Of a stretch of 61,586 bases of DNA, positions 31,377 to 40,668 are shown piece after piece. Each line of letters opens with the position of its first letter. Position 1 is the first letter of the stretch. Position numbers and translations under genes: made by a program. The DNA is from Bacillota bacterium (GTDB taxonomy: Bacteria > Bacillota > Clostridia > Lachnospirales > Lachnospiraceae): assembly GCA_023391695.1 (NCBI GenBank), contig JAEWAK010000034.1, positions 1 through 61,586 on the forward strand. Reading direction: 5' to 3'. Under the pieces are notes generated by a model, which worked only from the letters and a program-made list of their open reading frames with translations, was not told where the DNA came from and made no database searches.

Positions 31377-32948
31377 ATGAAAGCATTATTGGTGGAAGAT
31401 GAATCAATTACAAGAAAAGGTCTGTTAAAGCATATTCCATGGCCGGAACTTGGGATAGATGAGGTTGTCAGTGCAGAGGATGCAGAAACAGCATTGCAGA
31501 TTAGTACGAATTATAAGCCGGATATTATCGTATCGGATATAAAGATGAGGGAAATTGACGGTATTGAAATGTGCCGGTTTTTAAAAGAACGGCTGCCGGA
31601 CTGTCAGTTGATATTTATCAGCAGCTATGCTCAGAAAGAATATTTAAAAGCGGCGATTGAACTGGAAGCGGTTCAGTATGTAGAGAAGCCAATTGATTTG
31701 GATGAACTGTCCGGGGCAATTAAAAAAGCGATCGAACGTTACCACAATATCCTTGATTACCGTTCCATGCAAAGGGAGTATGAAAAAAGTGTGGTTCATA
31801 TAAAGAATGAAACGTTTTTATCCCTCCTCAGGGATAGAAAGAACGGTGAGGATAACGGTGAAATTTTAAGAATTGCGGGGCTTTGGAATGACCGGTGCAA
31901 AGCGCTGCGCATCTGTATTATCCGGTGGGCCGACATGCAGGATAAAACTGATATGGTATCGGAGTGGTATAAAAGTGCGGCGGGACTTAAGGGAGAGAAT
32001 ACAGGCATGTATGTTTATGTGGATTTTTGGGATAATGCAACCATGATTCTCTATCTTGCGGCAGAAAGCATGGAATTAGAAGAAAACGGTCAGGTTCTTA
32101 ATTCTATGCGGGAACTGGCAAGGAATCAGGAGAATGACAAGGTACATTTCCTGGCAATCGGGACCCTTTGTACCGGGACTAAAGATTTGGCGCGTTCTTA
32201 CCAGTCGGCTCAGCAGGCATTGCAATGTCTGGCATTTCTGGGATATGGCTCCTATGCTGCGGATAAAGAATTCTTTTGTGAATGGCAGAATGACCTGGGA
32301 GCAAAAGAGGAGATTTCCCTTAGAAAAGCAATTCAAAAGAAGGACCCACAGGAAGCCGGGGAAATAATTAAACAAATATTTAATATTTTTATAAAAGAGA
32401 AAGTTATTCTAAACAGCGTAGTAAGAAATATTTGTCTGATGGTTTATAATTATATCAGAGAAGCTGAAAAAAATAATCCCGGGCAGCAATGTAAAAGGTC
32501 CATGCCGGGCGTAGAATATGCCTACATTTTGGACCAGGCCGTAACCCTTACAGAAATCAGGGAACTGCTGTTACAATATGTGCAGACAGCCTTTGGAGAG
32601 AAGAATTTTGAGAATACAGGAAGCAATCTATCGATCCGGCAGGTAATTGCATATATGCATAAGCATTATCACGAGAAAGGGCTTAGCATTAACCGTATGT
32701 CAGAAGAAGTATTTTTGGCACCTACCTATCTCTCAAGCTTGTTCAAACAGGATACGGGACTGACCATTAATCAGTACCTTACTAAATTACGAATGGAGTA
32801 TGCAAAATCTTTCCTGCTCGATCCAAAGTTTAAATTATATCAGGTCGCAGATAAGGTGGGATATGAGGATGCTGCTTATTTTGCACGCATATTTAAGAAC
32901 CAGATAGGAATGACACCATCGGAATATAAGGAGAAGAACCTTCTGTGA
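31377..32948 (+). CDS. YesN-type response regulator (receiver + AraC domain)
   Basis: 523 residues. The receiver domain (MKALLVEDESITRKGLLKHI; phospho-acceptor Asp in DIIVSDIKM; Lys in VEKPID) is followed by a long linker typical of YesN proteins and a C-terminal AraC double helix-turn-helix (LSINRMSEEVFLAPTYLSSL; YQVADKVGYEDAAYFARIF). Start ATG 31377 with GGGGA upstream, not the TTG at 31362. It overlaps the histidine kinase gene by 4 bp. In Firmicutes such pairs switch on the adjacent LplABC-type sugar importer and hydrolase genes, which follow here. Confidence 0.92.
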   Translation: MKALLVEDESITRKGLLKHIPWPELGIDEVVSAEDAETALQISTNYKPDIIVSDIKMREIDGIEMCRFLKERLPDCQLIFISSYAQKEYLKAAIELEAVQYVEKPIDLDELSGAIKKAIERYHNILDYRSMQREYEKSVVHIKNETFLSLLRDRKNGEDNGEILRIAGLWNDRCKALRICIIRWADMQDKTDMVSEWYKSAAGLKGENTGMYVYVDFWDNATMILYLAAESMELEENGQVLNSMRELARNQENDKVHFLAIGTLCTGTKDLARSYQSAQQALQCLAFLGYGSYAADKEFFCEWQNDLGAKEEISLRKAIQKKDPQEAGEIIKQIFNIFIKEKVILNSVVRNICLMVYNYIREAEKNNPGQQCKRSMPGVEYAYILDQAVTLTEIRELLLQYVQTAFGEKNFENTGSNLSIRQVIAYMHKHYHEKGLSINRMSEEVFLAPTYLSSLFKQDTGLTINQYLTKLRMEYAKSFLLDPKFKLYQVADKVGYEDAAYFARIFKNQIGMTPSEYKEKNLL

Positions 32949-34768
32949 AAATGTCAAATAAAAATATAATTAATTGGTTTTCCCATAAAAGTATTCGTAC
33001 AAAAATGACCATATCTTTCTCTATTCCATTATTGCTTATAGCCCTGCTTTTATCTATTATCAGCTATAATATTATTGCGAACCAGTATGCCAGACAGATT
33101 CTGTATTCTGCGGACCAATCCTATGAGCAGGCAGTTTCTTACCTGGAAAACCATATACAAAATATGAATTATGTACAGCTTCTGCTGGGAACAAATAAGC
33201 AGCTGCAGGAAGTACTCGACAACGGGGTATTCCAAAAAAAGGAGCAGGCGCAGCAGTACCGGGAATATTGGAGACTGGATGATATTATTACTTCCATTGA
33301 TTTATCCAATGGCTTGTATAACTGTGCATTATATGTTCCCGATAACATGATATATACGAATAACAATTATCATTTTTATCCCTTATCGGAACTGCCGGAT
33401 AATATCGAATGGGATAGATTTTCCTCAACCATGGGAGGGGCTCTTTATTTTACGAATGTACAGACTGTGCCGTTGGGGAATTCCAATAATCCGGGGAAAC
33501 AGGTTGCCCTGCTGAAAATGATATATGATAACGGTGGAATTCAGTGTGTGGCAAGGGTCAGCGTATCCGTAGAAGAATTAGAAAATATATTACGCAATTC
33601 TGATATTACGAGGAAAGGTTTCAGCTACCTGATTAATAACAGAAATGAAATTATTGCAACTTCAATTCAGACAGAAAAAGAATATATTCAGGTATTGGAA
33701 GAGAATAAGGCGGAAACGGACGGAAAAACAGGCTGGACAGATATGCGTTTTGAAGGAATGGGTAATTATCTTGTAAGAAGACAGGTTATCAATGAGGCCG
33801 GCTGGACTCTTGTCAGCATGATTGAAAAGGCTGACTTTTATCATGAAAGTAATGTTGTGCTTCAGGTATTTGCCTTATTTGTAATGTTGATTTTTCCTGC
33901 AATCGTACTCATATCATATAGTCTGGCGCGTTATTATACAAAACGGCTTACCAGATTAAGCAGCCAGATGCTTAAGGTTCAGAATGGTAACTGGAGTTTA
34001 ATTGAGGGGGAGGAAGAGCCGGAGGATGAAATAGGAAATTTATTTCAGCAATTTAAGTATATGACGAAAGAGCTGCGGACTTTAATGCTGAATCAGTACC
34101 GGCTGGGACAAAGTGTAAAAGCCGCGGAAATGCGGGCGCTGCAGGCACAGATAAATCCTCATTTTCTTTATAATACGCTGGATATGATTAATTGGGAAGC
34201 GAGGGATCATGGTGCCGGTAAAATTGTGACCATTGTACAGAGCCTGGCTAAATTTTACCGGATCAGTTTAAATAAGGGCAGGCAGATTGTGAGAATTGCA
34301 GATGAATTGGAGCATGTAAAGGCCTATGTTAAAATTGAAAATTATCATTTTGAAAATGCAATTTTTCTTACCGTTACCGCTACCGAAGATATACTGGAAT
34401 TAAGCTGTATTAATATTATTTTGCAGCCCTTCGTGGAGAATGCTATCATGCATGGCATTGCAAAGAATAATAAAATGAAAGAGTGCCATATAGCTATTGA
34501 AGTTCAAAGAGAGAATGAGGATATTGTTTTCCGCATCCAGGATGACGGCAGCGGAATGACCAGGGAGCAGTTGGATCAGATTTTTCAGAAAAATACTTCT
34601 AAGTCCACTCACGGTTATGGTGCGCAAAACATTAATTTTCGTATTAAGTTATATTATGGCGAACAATACGGCGTTTTTTATGATAGCGACCCGGGAGTGG
34701 GAACTTGTGTTACGATCCGTATTCCCGCCATGACAGTCGATGAAGCAGAACGGATTAATACAGTATAA
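32945..34768 (+). CDS. YesM-type sensor histidine kinase
   Basis: 607 residues. Transmembrane helix near 25-45, an extracellular dCache-like sensor, second helix near 305-325 (ALFVMLIFPAIVLISYSLAR), HAMP linker, His_kinase domain with NPHFLYNTLDMINWEA (phospho-His) and a C-terminal ATPase with QPFVENAIMHGI, DDGSGM and GYGAQNI. GTG 32945 overlaps the TGA of the response regulator; ATG 32951 is an alternative. It is the membrane sensor for the response regulator and probably senses an oligosaccharide or a loaded binding protein. It ends at a terminator, so the transporter genes have their own promoter. Confidence 0.92.
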   Translation: MKMSNKNIINWFSHKSIRTKMTISFSIPLLLIALLLSIISYNIIANQYARQILYSADQSYEQAVSYLENHIQNMNYVQLLLGTNKQLQEVLDNGVFQKKEQAQQYREYWRLDDIITSIDLSNGLYNCALYVPDNMIYTNNNYHFYPLSELPDNIEWDRFSSTMGGALYFTNVQTVPLGNSNNPGKQVALLKMIYDNGGIQCVARVSVSVEELENILRNSDITRKGFSYLINNRNEIIATSIQTEKEYIQVLEENKAETDGKTGWTDMRFEGMGNYLVRRQVINEAGWTLVSMIEKADFYHESNVVLQVFALFVMLIFPAIVLISYSLARYYTKRLTRLSSQMLKVQNGNWSLIEGEEEPEDEIGNLFQQFKYMTKELRTLMLNQYRLGQSVKAAEMRALQAQINPHFLYNTLDMINWEARDHGAGKIVTIVQSLAKFYRISLNKGRQIVRIADELEHVKAYVKIENYHFENAIFLTVTATEDILELSCINIILQPFVENAIMHGIAKNNKMKECHIAIEVQRENEDIVFRIQDDGSGMTREQLDQIFQKNTSKSTHGYGAQNINFRIKLYYGEQYGVFYDSDPGVGTCVTIRIPAMTVDEAERINTV

Positions 34769-34772
34769 GGTT

Positions 34773-34816
34773 ACCGCTGTGGGAGGTCTAAGGACTTCCT
34801 GCGGCGGTTCTTTTTG
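34773..34816 (+). terminator. terminator after histidine kinase gene
   Basis: ACCGC...GGGAGGTC pairs with GACTTCCT...GCGGT around TAAG, then TTCTTTTT. Confidence 0.7.
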
Positions 34817-35092
34817 GTATGGCAGCTGCTTTTCCCCCGCATGTTCAGAACGCTCCGCTTCACAAAATGTCCTAAGCTAAAAATTTATTAGGAAAAAATA
34901 CTTCAAAGTATAAATACATACAGTATAAAGCACTCCATATACAAAAATCATATAATTTATTCCCGCTATTATAAGAAATGCATAAGAATGTCAGCAAAAT
35001 CATAGTTTTGTTATGTTTTATTTGTCAGCTTAAACAAGTATAATTACAATATATTAAAGGAAATATACAAAATGACAAGGAGAAGATGCTTC
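34817..35092. other. regulatory region ahead of sugar-transport operon
   Basis: About 275 bp, increasingly AT-rich toward the permease gene. This is where the YesN-type regulator should bind, but I could not pick an unambiguous direct repeat or -35/-10 pair. Confidence 0.35.
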
Positions 35093-36019
35093 ATGACAAA
35101 ATATTTTAAAAATTTTGTTCAGGAATTCAAAAAAAATAAGGCTCTGTTTTTAATGATTACACCTATGGTTATTCTTGTGTTCGTATTATTGTATCTGCCA
35201 ATGTCCGGATTAATACTTGCTTTTAAAAACTATAGATTCAACCTTGGTGTGTTTGGAAGCGAATGGAACGGTTTGGAGAATTTCCGGTATTTATTTTCAT
35301 CAGGCACAGGCTGGCTGATTACCAAAAATACCATTCTTTACAATGTATTAAATTTGATTACTTCACAGGCATTGGCTATACTGGTAGCAATTGCAATTAC
35401 AGAAATGAAAGGGAAGTATTTTAAGAAAATTTCACAGTCCGTAATTTTCCTGCCTTATTTTATATCCTGGGTCATAGTCGGTACTTTCGTATATAATTTA
35501 TTTAATTATGAAACAGGTCTGCTAAACAGCATCCTGAAGAATTTCGGATATGATGCAGTTAATTTATATTCCATGCCGGGTGTCTGGCCGTTTATTATCT
35601 GCCTCTTTAATGCCTGGAAATGGTGCGGTTATAACTCCGTTATTTATATCGCAGCCATCACCGGAATAGACGGAGAATGTTATGAAGCCTCTGAAATTGA
35701 CGGGGCGAATATTTTTCAGCGGATCCGTTATATTACACTGCCGGGCATAAAACCTACGGTTATAACCATGTTTTTACTGCAGATCGGACGTATTCTCCGG
35801 GGAGATTTTGAGATGTTTTACCAGATCGTCGGCAATAACGGACAATTGTATAATGCTACGGATGTAATCGATACTTACGTTTTCCGTTCACTGATGCAGA
35901 ACTCGAATCTGGGAATGACGGCAGCAGCTACCTTTTATCAGTCAATCCTATGCTTCATAATTATTATGATAGTAAATCATATCGTTAAAAGGGCAGATAA
36001 AGATCTGGCTCTGTTTTGA
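35093..36019 (+). CDS. CUT1 sugar ABC transporter permease, LplB type
   Basis: 308 residues with about six membrane helices. N-terminal KNKALFLMITPMVILVFVLL and YLPMSGLILAFKNYRFNLG are typical of LplB/YtcQ-associated permeases. The ATPase-docking EAA loop reads EASEIDGANIFQRIRYITLP. ATG 35093 has AAGGAG 9 nt upstream; an in-frame ATG at 35072 with AAAGGA is also possible. It works with the permease at 36201 and the lipoprotein at 37154 to import oligosaccharides. No ATPase gene is present; such systems share a housekeeping MsmX/MsiK-type ATPase. Confidence 0.92.
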   Translation: MTKYFKNFVQEFKKNKALFLMITPMVILVFVLLYLPMSGLILAFKNYRFNLGVFGSEWNGLENFRYLFSSGTGWLITKNTILYNVLNLITSQALAILVAIAITEMKGKYFKKISQSVIFLPYFISWVIVGTFVYNLFNYETGLLNSILKNFGYDAVNLYSMPGVWPFIICLFNAWKWCGYNSVIYIAAITGIDGECYEASEIDGANIFQRIRYITLPGIKPTVITMFLLQIGRILRGDFEMFYQIVGNNGQLYNATDVIDTYVFRSLMQNSNLGMTAAATFYQSILCFIIIMIVNHIVKRADKDLALF

Positions 36020-36068
36020 CCTAAGAATTATAAATAGAGGGAAGTGCAAAGAAAAACGTCTCCACAAA

Positions 36069-36187
36069 GTGAATTATAAAAATATAATTCACAGTTATTG
36101 GTGATACCGCTTCTGTGGCAGCAGGACGGGAAGAGTAAAAACAAAGCACTTTTACCCGTAAGATTTTATGCCGCTGTGGGCGGCGGA
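36069..36187 (+). other. hairpin-rich leader between the two permease genes
   Basis: A 181-bp gap splits an otherwise tight operon. It contains a perfect 10-bp hairpin GTGAATTATA-AAAA-TATAATTCAC (36069-36092), a hairpin pairing ACGGG..GTAAAA with TTTTAC.CCGT (about 36128-36162), and GCCGC-TGTGG-GCGGC (36171-36185) close to the next ribosome-binding site. It may set the ratio of downstream products by RNA processing or attenuation. Confidence 0.45.
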
Positions 36188-36200
36188 ATGAGAGGTAAAT

Positions 36201-37115
36201 ATGAAAAGTGAACAGTTGGTGAAGTCACAAAGTATTAAGAGAGGACCGGCAAGAGTCAGTTTTGATGTGCTTAGCTATCTGCTGGTCGGTTTTGTTGCCT
36301 TACTTTGTTTATTACCTTTTATTATATTGGTGTCGGGTTCTTTTTCGTCGGAACAGGCAATTCGGTTTACGGGATATGGGCTGTTTCCGAAAGAATTCAC
36401 TTTGGAAGCTTATCGGATTGTATTTAAAAATCCGGTCACCATACTGAGGGCTTATGGTGTTTCGATTTTTATTACAACAGCCGGGACAGTTGTCGGGTTA
36501 TTGGTACTGACACTAAGCGCCTATGTAATCAGCCGTAAAGATTTTAAATACAGAAATCAGTTTTCTTTCTTCTTTTACTTTACAACCTTGTTTAACGGCG
36601 GTATGGTCAGTACTTATATTTTCTATATTCAATATTTGCATTTAAAAGACAGTTATCTCGCGTTAATATTACCCGGCATGCTGAATGTATTCTATTTGCT
36701 GATTATGAGAAGTTTTGTTTCCGTAATACCGACGGCGCTGATCGAATCCGCAAAAATAGACGGAGCAGGAGAGTTTAAGGTTTTTGTAAGCATAATCCTG
36801 CCTTTGTTAAAATCAGGATTGGCTACAATCGGTTTATTTTTGGCATTGGGTTACTGGAATGATTGGTATAATGCCATGCTTTATATCAATACTTCGGAAA
36901 AATATCCATTGCAATATATGCTCTATGATTTGCTCCAGCAGACACAGGCATTAGCACGGATAGCCAGTCAGGCGGGAATCCAGGTTGCGAATCTGCCTTC
37001 CAATACGCTGAAGCTATCCATGGCTGTGGTAGCAACCGGTCCTATCATTCTTTTATATCCATTTGTACAGAAATACTTTGTTAAAGGTATTACAATCGGT
37101 TCTGTAAAAGGGTAG
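36201..37115 (+). CDS. CUT1 sugar ABC transporter permease, LplC/YtcP type
   Basis: 304 residues. Membrane helices start near LLVGFVALLCLLPFIILVSG. The EAA docking loop is ESAKIDGAGEFKVFVSIILP, and the C-terminus PFVQKYFVKGITIGSVKG is the hallmark ending of LplC-type permeases. ATG 36201 follows AGAGG. Partner of the permease at 35093. Confidence 0.93.
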   Translation: MKSEQLVKSQSIKRGPARVSFDVLSYLLVGFVALLCLLPFIILVSGSFSSEQAIRFTGYGLFPKEFTLEAYRIVFKNPVTILRAYGVSIFITTAGTVVGLLVLTLSAYVISRKDFKYRNQFSFFFYFTTLFNGGMVSTYIFYIQYLHLKDSYLALILPGMLNVFYLLIMRSFVSVIPTALIESAKIDGAGEFKVFVSIILPLLKSGLATIGLFLALGYWNDWYNAMLYINTSEKYPLQYMLYDLLQQTQALARIASQAGIQVANLPSNTLKLSMAVVATGPIILLYPFVQKYFVKGITIGSVKG

Positions 37116-37153
37116 ACCGGATTAAATAATTTAATGAAAAAAGGAGGATTTTT

Positions 37154-38677
37154 ATGAGAAAAAGGAGAAGGTTATTATCTATGTTATTGGTCTTGGCAAT
37201 GTTATCCCTAACTTTGAGCGGATGCGGCTTAAGAAGCAACGAGGGTACGGATACCGGCAGTCAGACGGCGGAAACAGGGGGGCTGGACACTTCAAAAGAA
37301 GTGGAGTTAGTCATGTATGTGGTTAGTAATGAACCGACAGGCCAGGAAGCGGTTAACGAGAATTTCAATAAAATTCTGAAAGAAAAATTAAATGCAACCT
37401 TAAAAATTAACTGGATCGGCTGGGCGGAATATGCAAACAGGTATCCGTTGTTATTTTCATCGGGTGAAGAGTTTGATATGGCCTACTGTTCATCCTGGCT
37501 GAATTTTTCGTCACTGGCAAAAAGAGGTGCTTTCATGGACCTGGCTGAATTATGGCCGACCTATGCTCCGGATAATTATGCCATGCAATCCGATACCGCG
37601 AAACAACAGGCAACGGTAGACGGCTCTTATTACTGCGTACCCACCCTTTTGGCAACCTATTCTGCTTATGGACCCATATATCGTACGGATCTTACGGAAG
37701 GCAGCAGCTGGGACGGTGAAATGAAGACATTTGAGGATATGGAAGAGTATCTTGATATTGTAGCTTCCAGCGGAACAGGAATTGAAGCGTTGGATATCTA
37801 CTCTGCGGGGTCGGAAGTAGATGATGTGTGGATGTATAATAACGGACAATATGCAATAAAAGGTTCCACAAATGATTTCCTTTTTATTGATCCCTCCGAA
37901 GAAAATCCCAAACTTTATACCTATTATGAATATGATAAAACCAATGAGTTCCTTGAAATGATGACCAGGTGGAATGAAAAAGGTTTCTTCAGCAAATCTG
38001 CGTTAGCCGATACCGATTCCGATAAGGTGAGAAACGGGAAATCAGCTTTAAGAGTTCATAATGTAGATACCTATCAGCAGTATGCCATTGAACATCCGGA
38101 ATATAAATTTAAGTACTCCAACTATGTATCGGATGTATCAAATATGTCGTTTACACAGGACGCAATGGTTATCTCCAGCACTTCAAAGAATCCGGAAAGA
38201 GCACTTGCCTTCTGGAACCTGCTGACAACGGACCAGGAAGTGTACGATGCATTCTTCTATGGTATTCTGGGTGAATCCTATGAGTTAAACGACAAAGGGC
38301 AATATACGATATCAGATCCGGATAAGTATGCTACCTCCGCAATGTGGGCCGCAAGAACGACCAAGCTGAACCGTGACCAGGCCGGGACGCCGGAAGGTGT
38401 GGCGGAATACAAAAAAGAATGGGACGCTTATATTCAGGATGGAGTTAAATCACAAAAATACCGTTCTTTCGTAATTGACACTTCTTCCATTGAGACGGAA
38501 TACGCAGCTTGCCAAAGTGTACATCAACAGTATTGGTGGCCGTTAGAATTAGGTTACACGGATATAGAAAAAGGGCTTGCGGAATATAAGGAAAATATGG
38601 AAGCAGCCGGTATTGAGAAAGTCCGCGAGGTAATACAGGAACAACTTGATGAATATCTGGCCGGATTGGCAAAATAA
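37154..38677 (+). CDS. sugar-binding lipoprotein of LplA/DUF3502 type
   Basis: 507 residues. A lipoprotein signal MRKRRRLLSMLLVLAMLSLT with lipobox LSGC anchors it outside the membrane. The large extracellular solute-binding domain (VELVMYVVSNEPTGQEAVNE) has a C-terminal DUF3502-like segment (EVIQEQLDEYLAG). It captures an oligosaccharide for the two permeases. AAAGGAGGATTTTT precedes ATG 37154. It ends the transporter operon at the terminator 38703. Ligand not deducible; the neighbouring GH30 and GH42 enzymes suggest beta-linked gluco- or galacto-oligosaccharides. Confidence 0.92.
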   Translation: MRKRRRLLSMLLVLAMLSLTLSGCGLRSNEGTDTGSQTAETGGLDTSKEVELVMYVVSNEPTGQEAVNENFNKILKEKLNATLKINWIGWAEYANRYPLLFSSGEEFDMAYCSSWLNFSSLAKRGAFMDLAELWPTYAPDNYAMQSDTAKQQATVDGSYYCVPTLLATYSAYGPIYRTDLTEGSSWDGEMKTFEDMEEYLDIVASSGTGIEALDIYSAGSEVDDVWMYNNGQYAIKGSTNDFLFIDPSEENPKLYTYYEYDKTNEFLEMMTRWNEKGFFSKSALADTDSDKVRNGKSALRVHNVDTYQQYAIEHPEYKFKYSNYVSDVSNMSFTQDAMVISSTSKNPERALAFWNLLTTDQEVYDAFFYGILGESYELNDKGQYTISDPDKYATSAMWAARTTKLNRDQAGTPEGVAEYKKEWDAYIQDGVKSQKYRSFVIDTSSIETEYAACQSVHQQYWWPLELGYTDIEKGLAEYKENMEAAGIEKVREVIQEQLDEYLAGLAK

Positions 38678-38702
38678 ATTATAACTGTTAATAACAGAAC
38701 TG

Positions 38703-38732
38703 GCTGCCGCACCGGTGTGCGGCAGCTTTTAT
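38703..38732 (+). terminator. terminator after sugar-binding lipoprotein gene
   Basis: GCTGCCGCAC (38703-38712) pairs with GTGCGGCAGC (38717-38726), followed by TTTTAT. Confidence 0.8.
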
Positions 38733-38881
38733 CACAGGATTTTGAACGAGAATGTAAGTTACGGAAATATAACTATATAAAAACGACAGAAATAATTGTC
38801 GTTTCATATGGTATCTCCGGCGGATGTGCACGATTTTATATGGAAATTATCATGTTTTGCATGAACAAAACCGGTGTATGC

Positions 38882-38910
38882 AACGTCAAAAGACAAATAC
38901 TTTTGACGTT
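38882..38910 (+). other. perfect hairpin upstream of leader copy B
   Basis: AACGTCAAAAG-ACAAATA-CTTTTGACGTT, 11-bp perfect stem, 30 bp before the conserved leader. A similar hairpin precedes leader copy C (53743-53765). It could be an operator or terminator. The 38733-38881 stretch also has a small hairpin AACGACAG...TTGTCGTT and no gene. Confidence 0.45.
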
Positions 38911-38939
38911 ACATATATAAGAGTGATAAAAATTAAGAG

Positions 38940-39025
38940 AGAAAGGATGCCGCATACGGGATATTTCACTCCCTATTATTAGTGGCAATATCGCAGGCCA
39001 GCCTGTGGTATGGGCGGTATAAATC
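38940..39025 (+). promoter_or_regulatory. conserved structured leader element, copy B
   Basis: 86 nt ending at the ATG of the GH30 gene. AGAAAGG start; stem 1 pairs TGCCGC with GTGGCA; stem 2 pairs ATATCGCAGG with CCTGTGGTAT, using G-U pairs where other copies use G-C. The end is GGTATAAATC. A frame of 22 codons ends at TAA three bases before the ATG as in the other copies, but its first codon here is ATA. No other Shine-Dalgarno lies near ATG 39026. Confidence 0.7.
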
Positions 39026-40357
39026 ATGAAGATTACACATATGGCCAGCTGTGAAAATACTTGCTGGAAAGAAGAACCGGTAATGAATTATGAGGAATCC
39101 TATGGTACCCTTATTTTAACAGGGGAAAAGAAGCAGTCGGTATTGGGATTTGGCGGTTGTTTTAATGAACTTGGCTGGGAAGCTCTCTGCCTTGCTGACC
39201 GGGAGCAAAAAGAAGAGTTTATAAAAGAGTTGTTTTCGAAGGAGAAATGCGGTTTTAATTATGGGCGTATCCCGATCGGAGCGAATGATTTCAGTCTGGA
39301 ATGGTATAGCTGCGATGAGATGGAAGGTGACTATGAACTCAAACATTTTACGATTGAACGGGATAAAACGTATACCATTCCTTTTATCCGTGAGGCGATG
39401 AAGTATCAGACGGATTTTACTTTATTTGCATCCCCGTGGAGTCCCCCGACTTGGATGAAGACGAAAAAAGCATATAATAACGGACGTATAAAGATGGAAG
39501 AGGCCAATTTAAAGGCTTATGCCAGGTACTTTGTCAAATTTGTTGAGGCCTACCGGAATGAGGGGATTGATATTTCCCAGGTACATGTACAGAATGAACC
39601 GATGGCGAATCAGAAGTTTCCGTCCTGTCTGTGGACAGGGGAAAATATGAGGGATTTTATTAAGGATTACCTCGGACCTGCCTTTGAACGGTCCGGTCTG
39701 CCCACTGAAATCTGGCTGGGAACGATTAACGGGCCTTTTTTTGACTTTATGATGCCCCAGGCGGCACCGTTTGGTGAATTTTATGATCAGTTTGCCAATA
39801 CAATCTTATCGGATGAAAAAGCAAGAGGTTATCTTACCGGCGTAGGTCTGCAATGGGGCGGCAAACATGTTATGCAGCAGATAGCGGACAGCTATCCGGA
39901 AATGCGCTATATGCAGACGGAAAGTGAATGCGGCGACGGCAAAAACACCTGGGAGCATATGGAATATATTTTCAACCAGATGTGGTTTTATTTTAGAAAT
40001 GGGGCAGAACGCTATACCTACTGGAATATGGCTCTCCAGGATGGCGGCATATCAACCTGGGGCTGGGAGCAGAATTCACTGTGTACCGTAGATACCCAAA
40101 CCGGACAATTAGTCAGACAGCCGGAATTTTACTTAATGAAACATCTCTCCTGTTATGTAAAGAAGGGAGCAAAAGTACTGTCTACAAAAGGACATTGGAC
40201 AAGTAATACAATAGCTTTTGAAAATCCTGACGGTTCTATTATATTAGTCGTCGGAAGCAATATGAATCAAAAGAGATTATTTACATTTATGCATGGGGAG
40301 AAAAGCTTTTCAGCCATCATCCCACCCCACAGCATTCATACTTTTTGTATCAAATAA
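39026..40357 (+). CDS. GH30 glycoside hydrolase (glucosylceramidase-like fold)
   Basis: 443 residues, no signal peptide, therefore probably intracellular. The start of the GH30 fold is SVLGFGGCFNELGWEAL. The acid/base Glu lies in HVQNEPMANQ (near 190) and the nucleophile in MQTESECGDGKNTWEH (near Glu298). GH30 members cleave beta-1,6-glucan, beta-glucosides, beta-xylosides or glucuronoxylan; the subfamily cannot be fixed here. It likely cleaves oligosaccharides brought in by the upstream transporter. Its ATG directly follows leader copy B. Confidence 0.88.
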   Translation: MKITHMASCENTCWKEEPVMNYEESYGTLILTGEKKQSVLGFGGCFNELGWEALCLADREQKEEFIKELFSKEKCGFNYGRIPIGANDFSLEWYSCDEMEGDYELKHFTIERDKTYTIPFIREAMKYQTDFTLFASPWSPPTWMKTKKAYNNGRIKMEEANLKAYARYFVKFVEAYRNEGIDISQVHVQNEPMANQKFPSCLWTGENMRDFIKDYLGPAFERSGLPTEIWLGTINGPFFDFMMPQAAPFGEFYDQFANTILSDEKARGYLTGVGLQWGGKHVMQQIADSYPEMRYMQTESECGDGKNTWEHMEYIFNQMWFYFRNGAERYTYWNMALQDGGISTWGWEQNSLCTVDTQTGQLVRQPEFYLMKHLSCYVKKGAKVLSTKGHWTSNTIAFENPDGSIILVVGSNMNQKRLFTFMHGEKSFSAIIPPHSIHTFCIK

Positions 40358-40469
40358 TGAAAGAATAATTAGGGATAGCATGCTTGATTCTAATATTTAG
40401 TGAGCTTATGTAAGCTTACCTGCAATAAGCGGGCGGAGCAGCTTAAGACCATGAACACAGTTTTGTTTA

Positions 40470-40608
40470 TGATATAATGTCGGCAGACATTATATCAGCG
40501 CCGAACATAGTGAGTGCGCATCAACGGTACGAAGTACCGCATATCATGGAAGCTTGCGGACATGATATAATAAAAGTGGAACGAGGAACCGGTAAGTTTC
40601 CTCACCGG
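40470..40608 (+). other. multi-hairpin leader of GH42 gene
   Basis: Consecutive inverted repeats: TGATATAATGTC-GGCA-GACATTATATCA (40470-40497, perfect 12 bp); CGGTAC-GAA-GTACCG (40525-40539); ATATCATG (40541-40548) with CATGATAT (40561-40568); and GAGGAA (40583-40588) with TTCCTC (40598-40603), which overlaps a competing pair CCGGT (40589-40593) with ACCGG (40604-40608). A coding frame runs through (40477 on) but has no ribosome-binding site. It looks like a structured 5-prime untranslated region, possibly with two alternative folds. Confidence 0.5.
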
Positions 40609-40668
40609 CTCAGACTGGAGCAGCAAGATAGGCTGAAAAAACATATAGATATTGAAAGGAGTTGCAGA

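Noticed and set aside
40477..40668. N-terminal 64-codon extension of the GH42 frame
   Set aside because: It lies over a series of perfect hairpins, has no ribosome-binding site, and GH42 homology begins at ATG 40669, which has GAAAGGAG.
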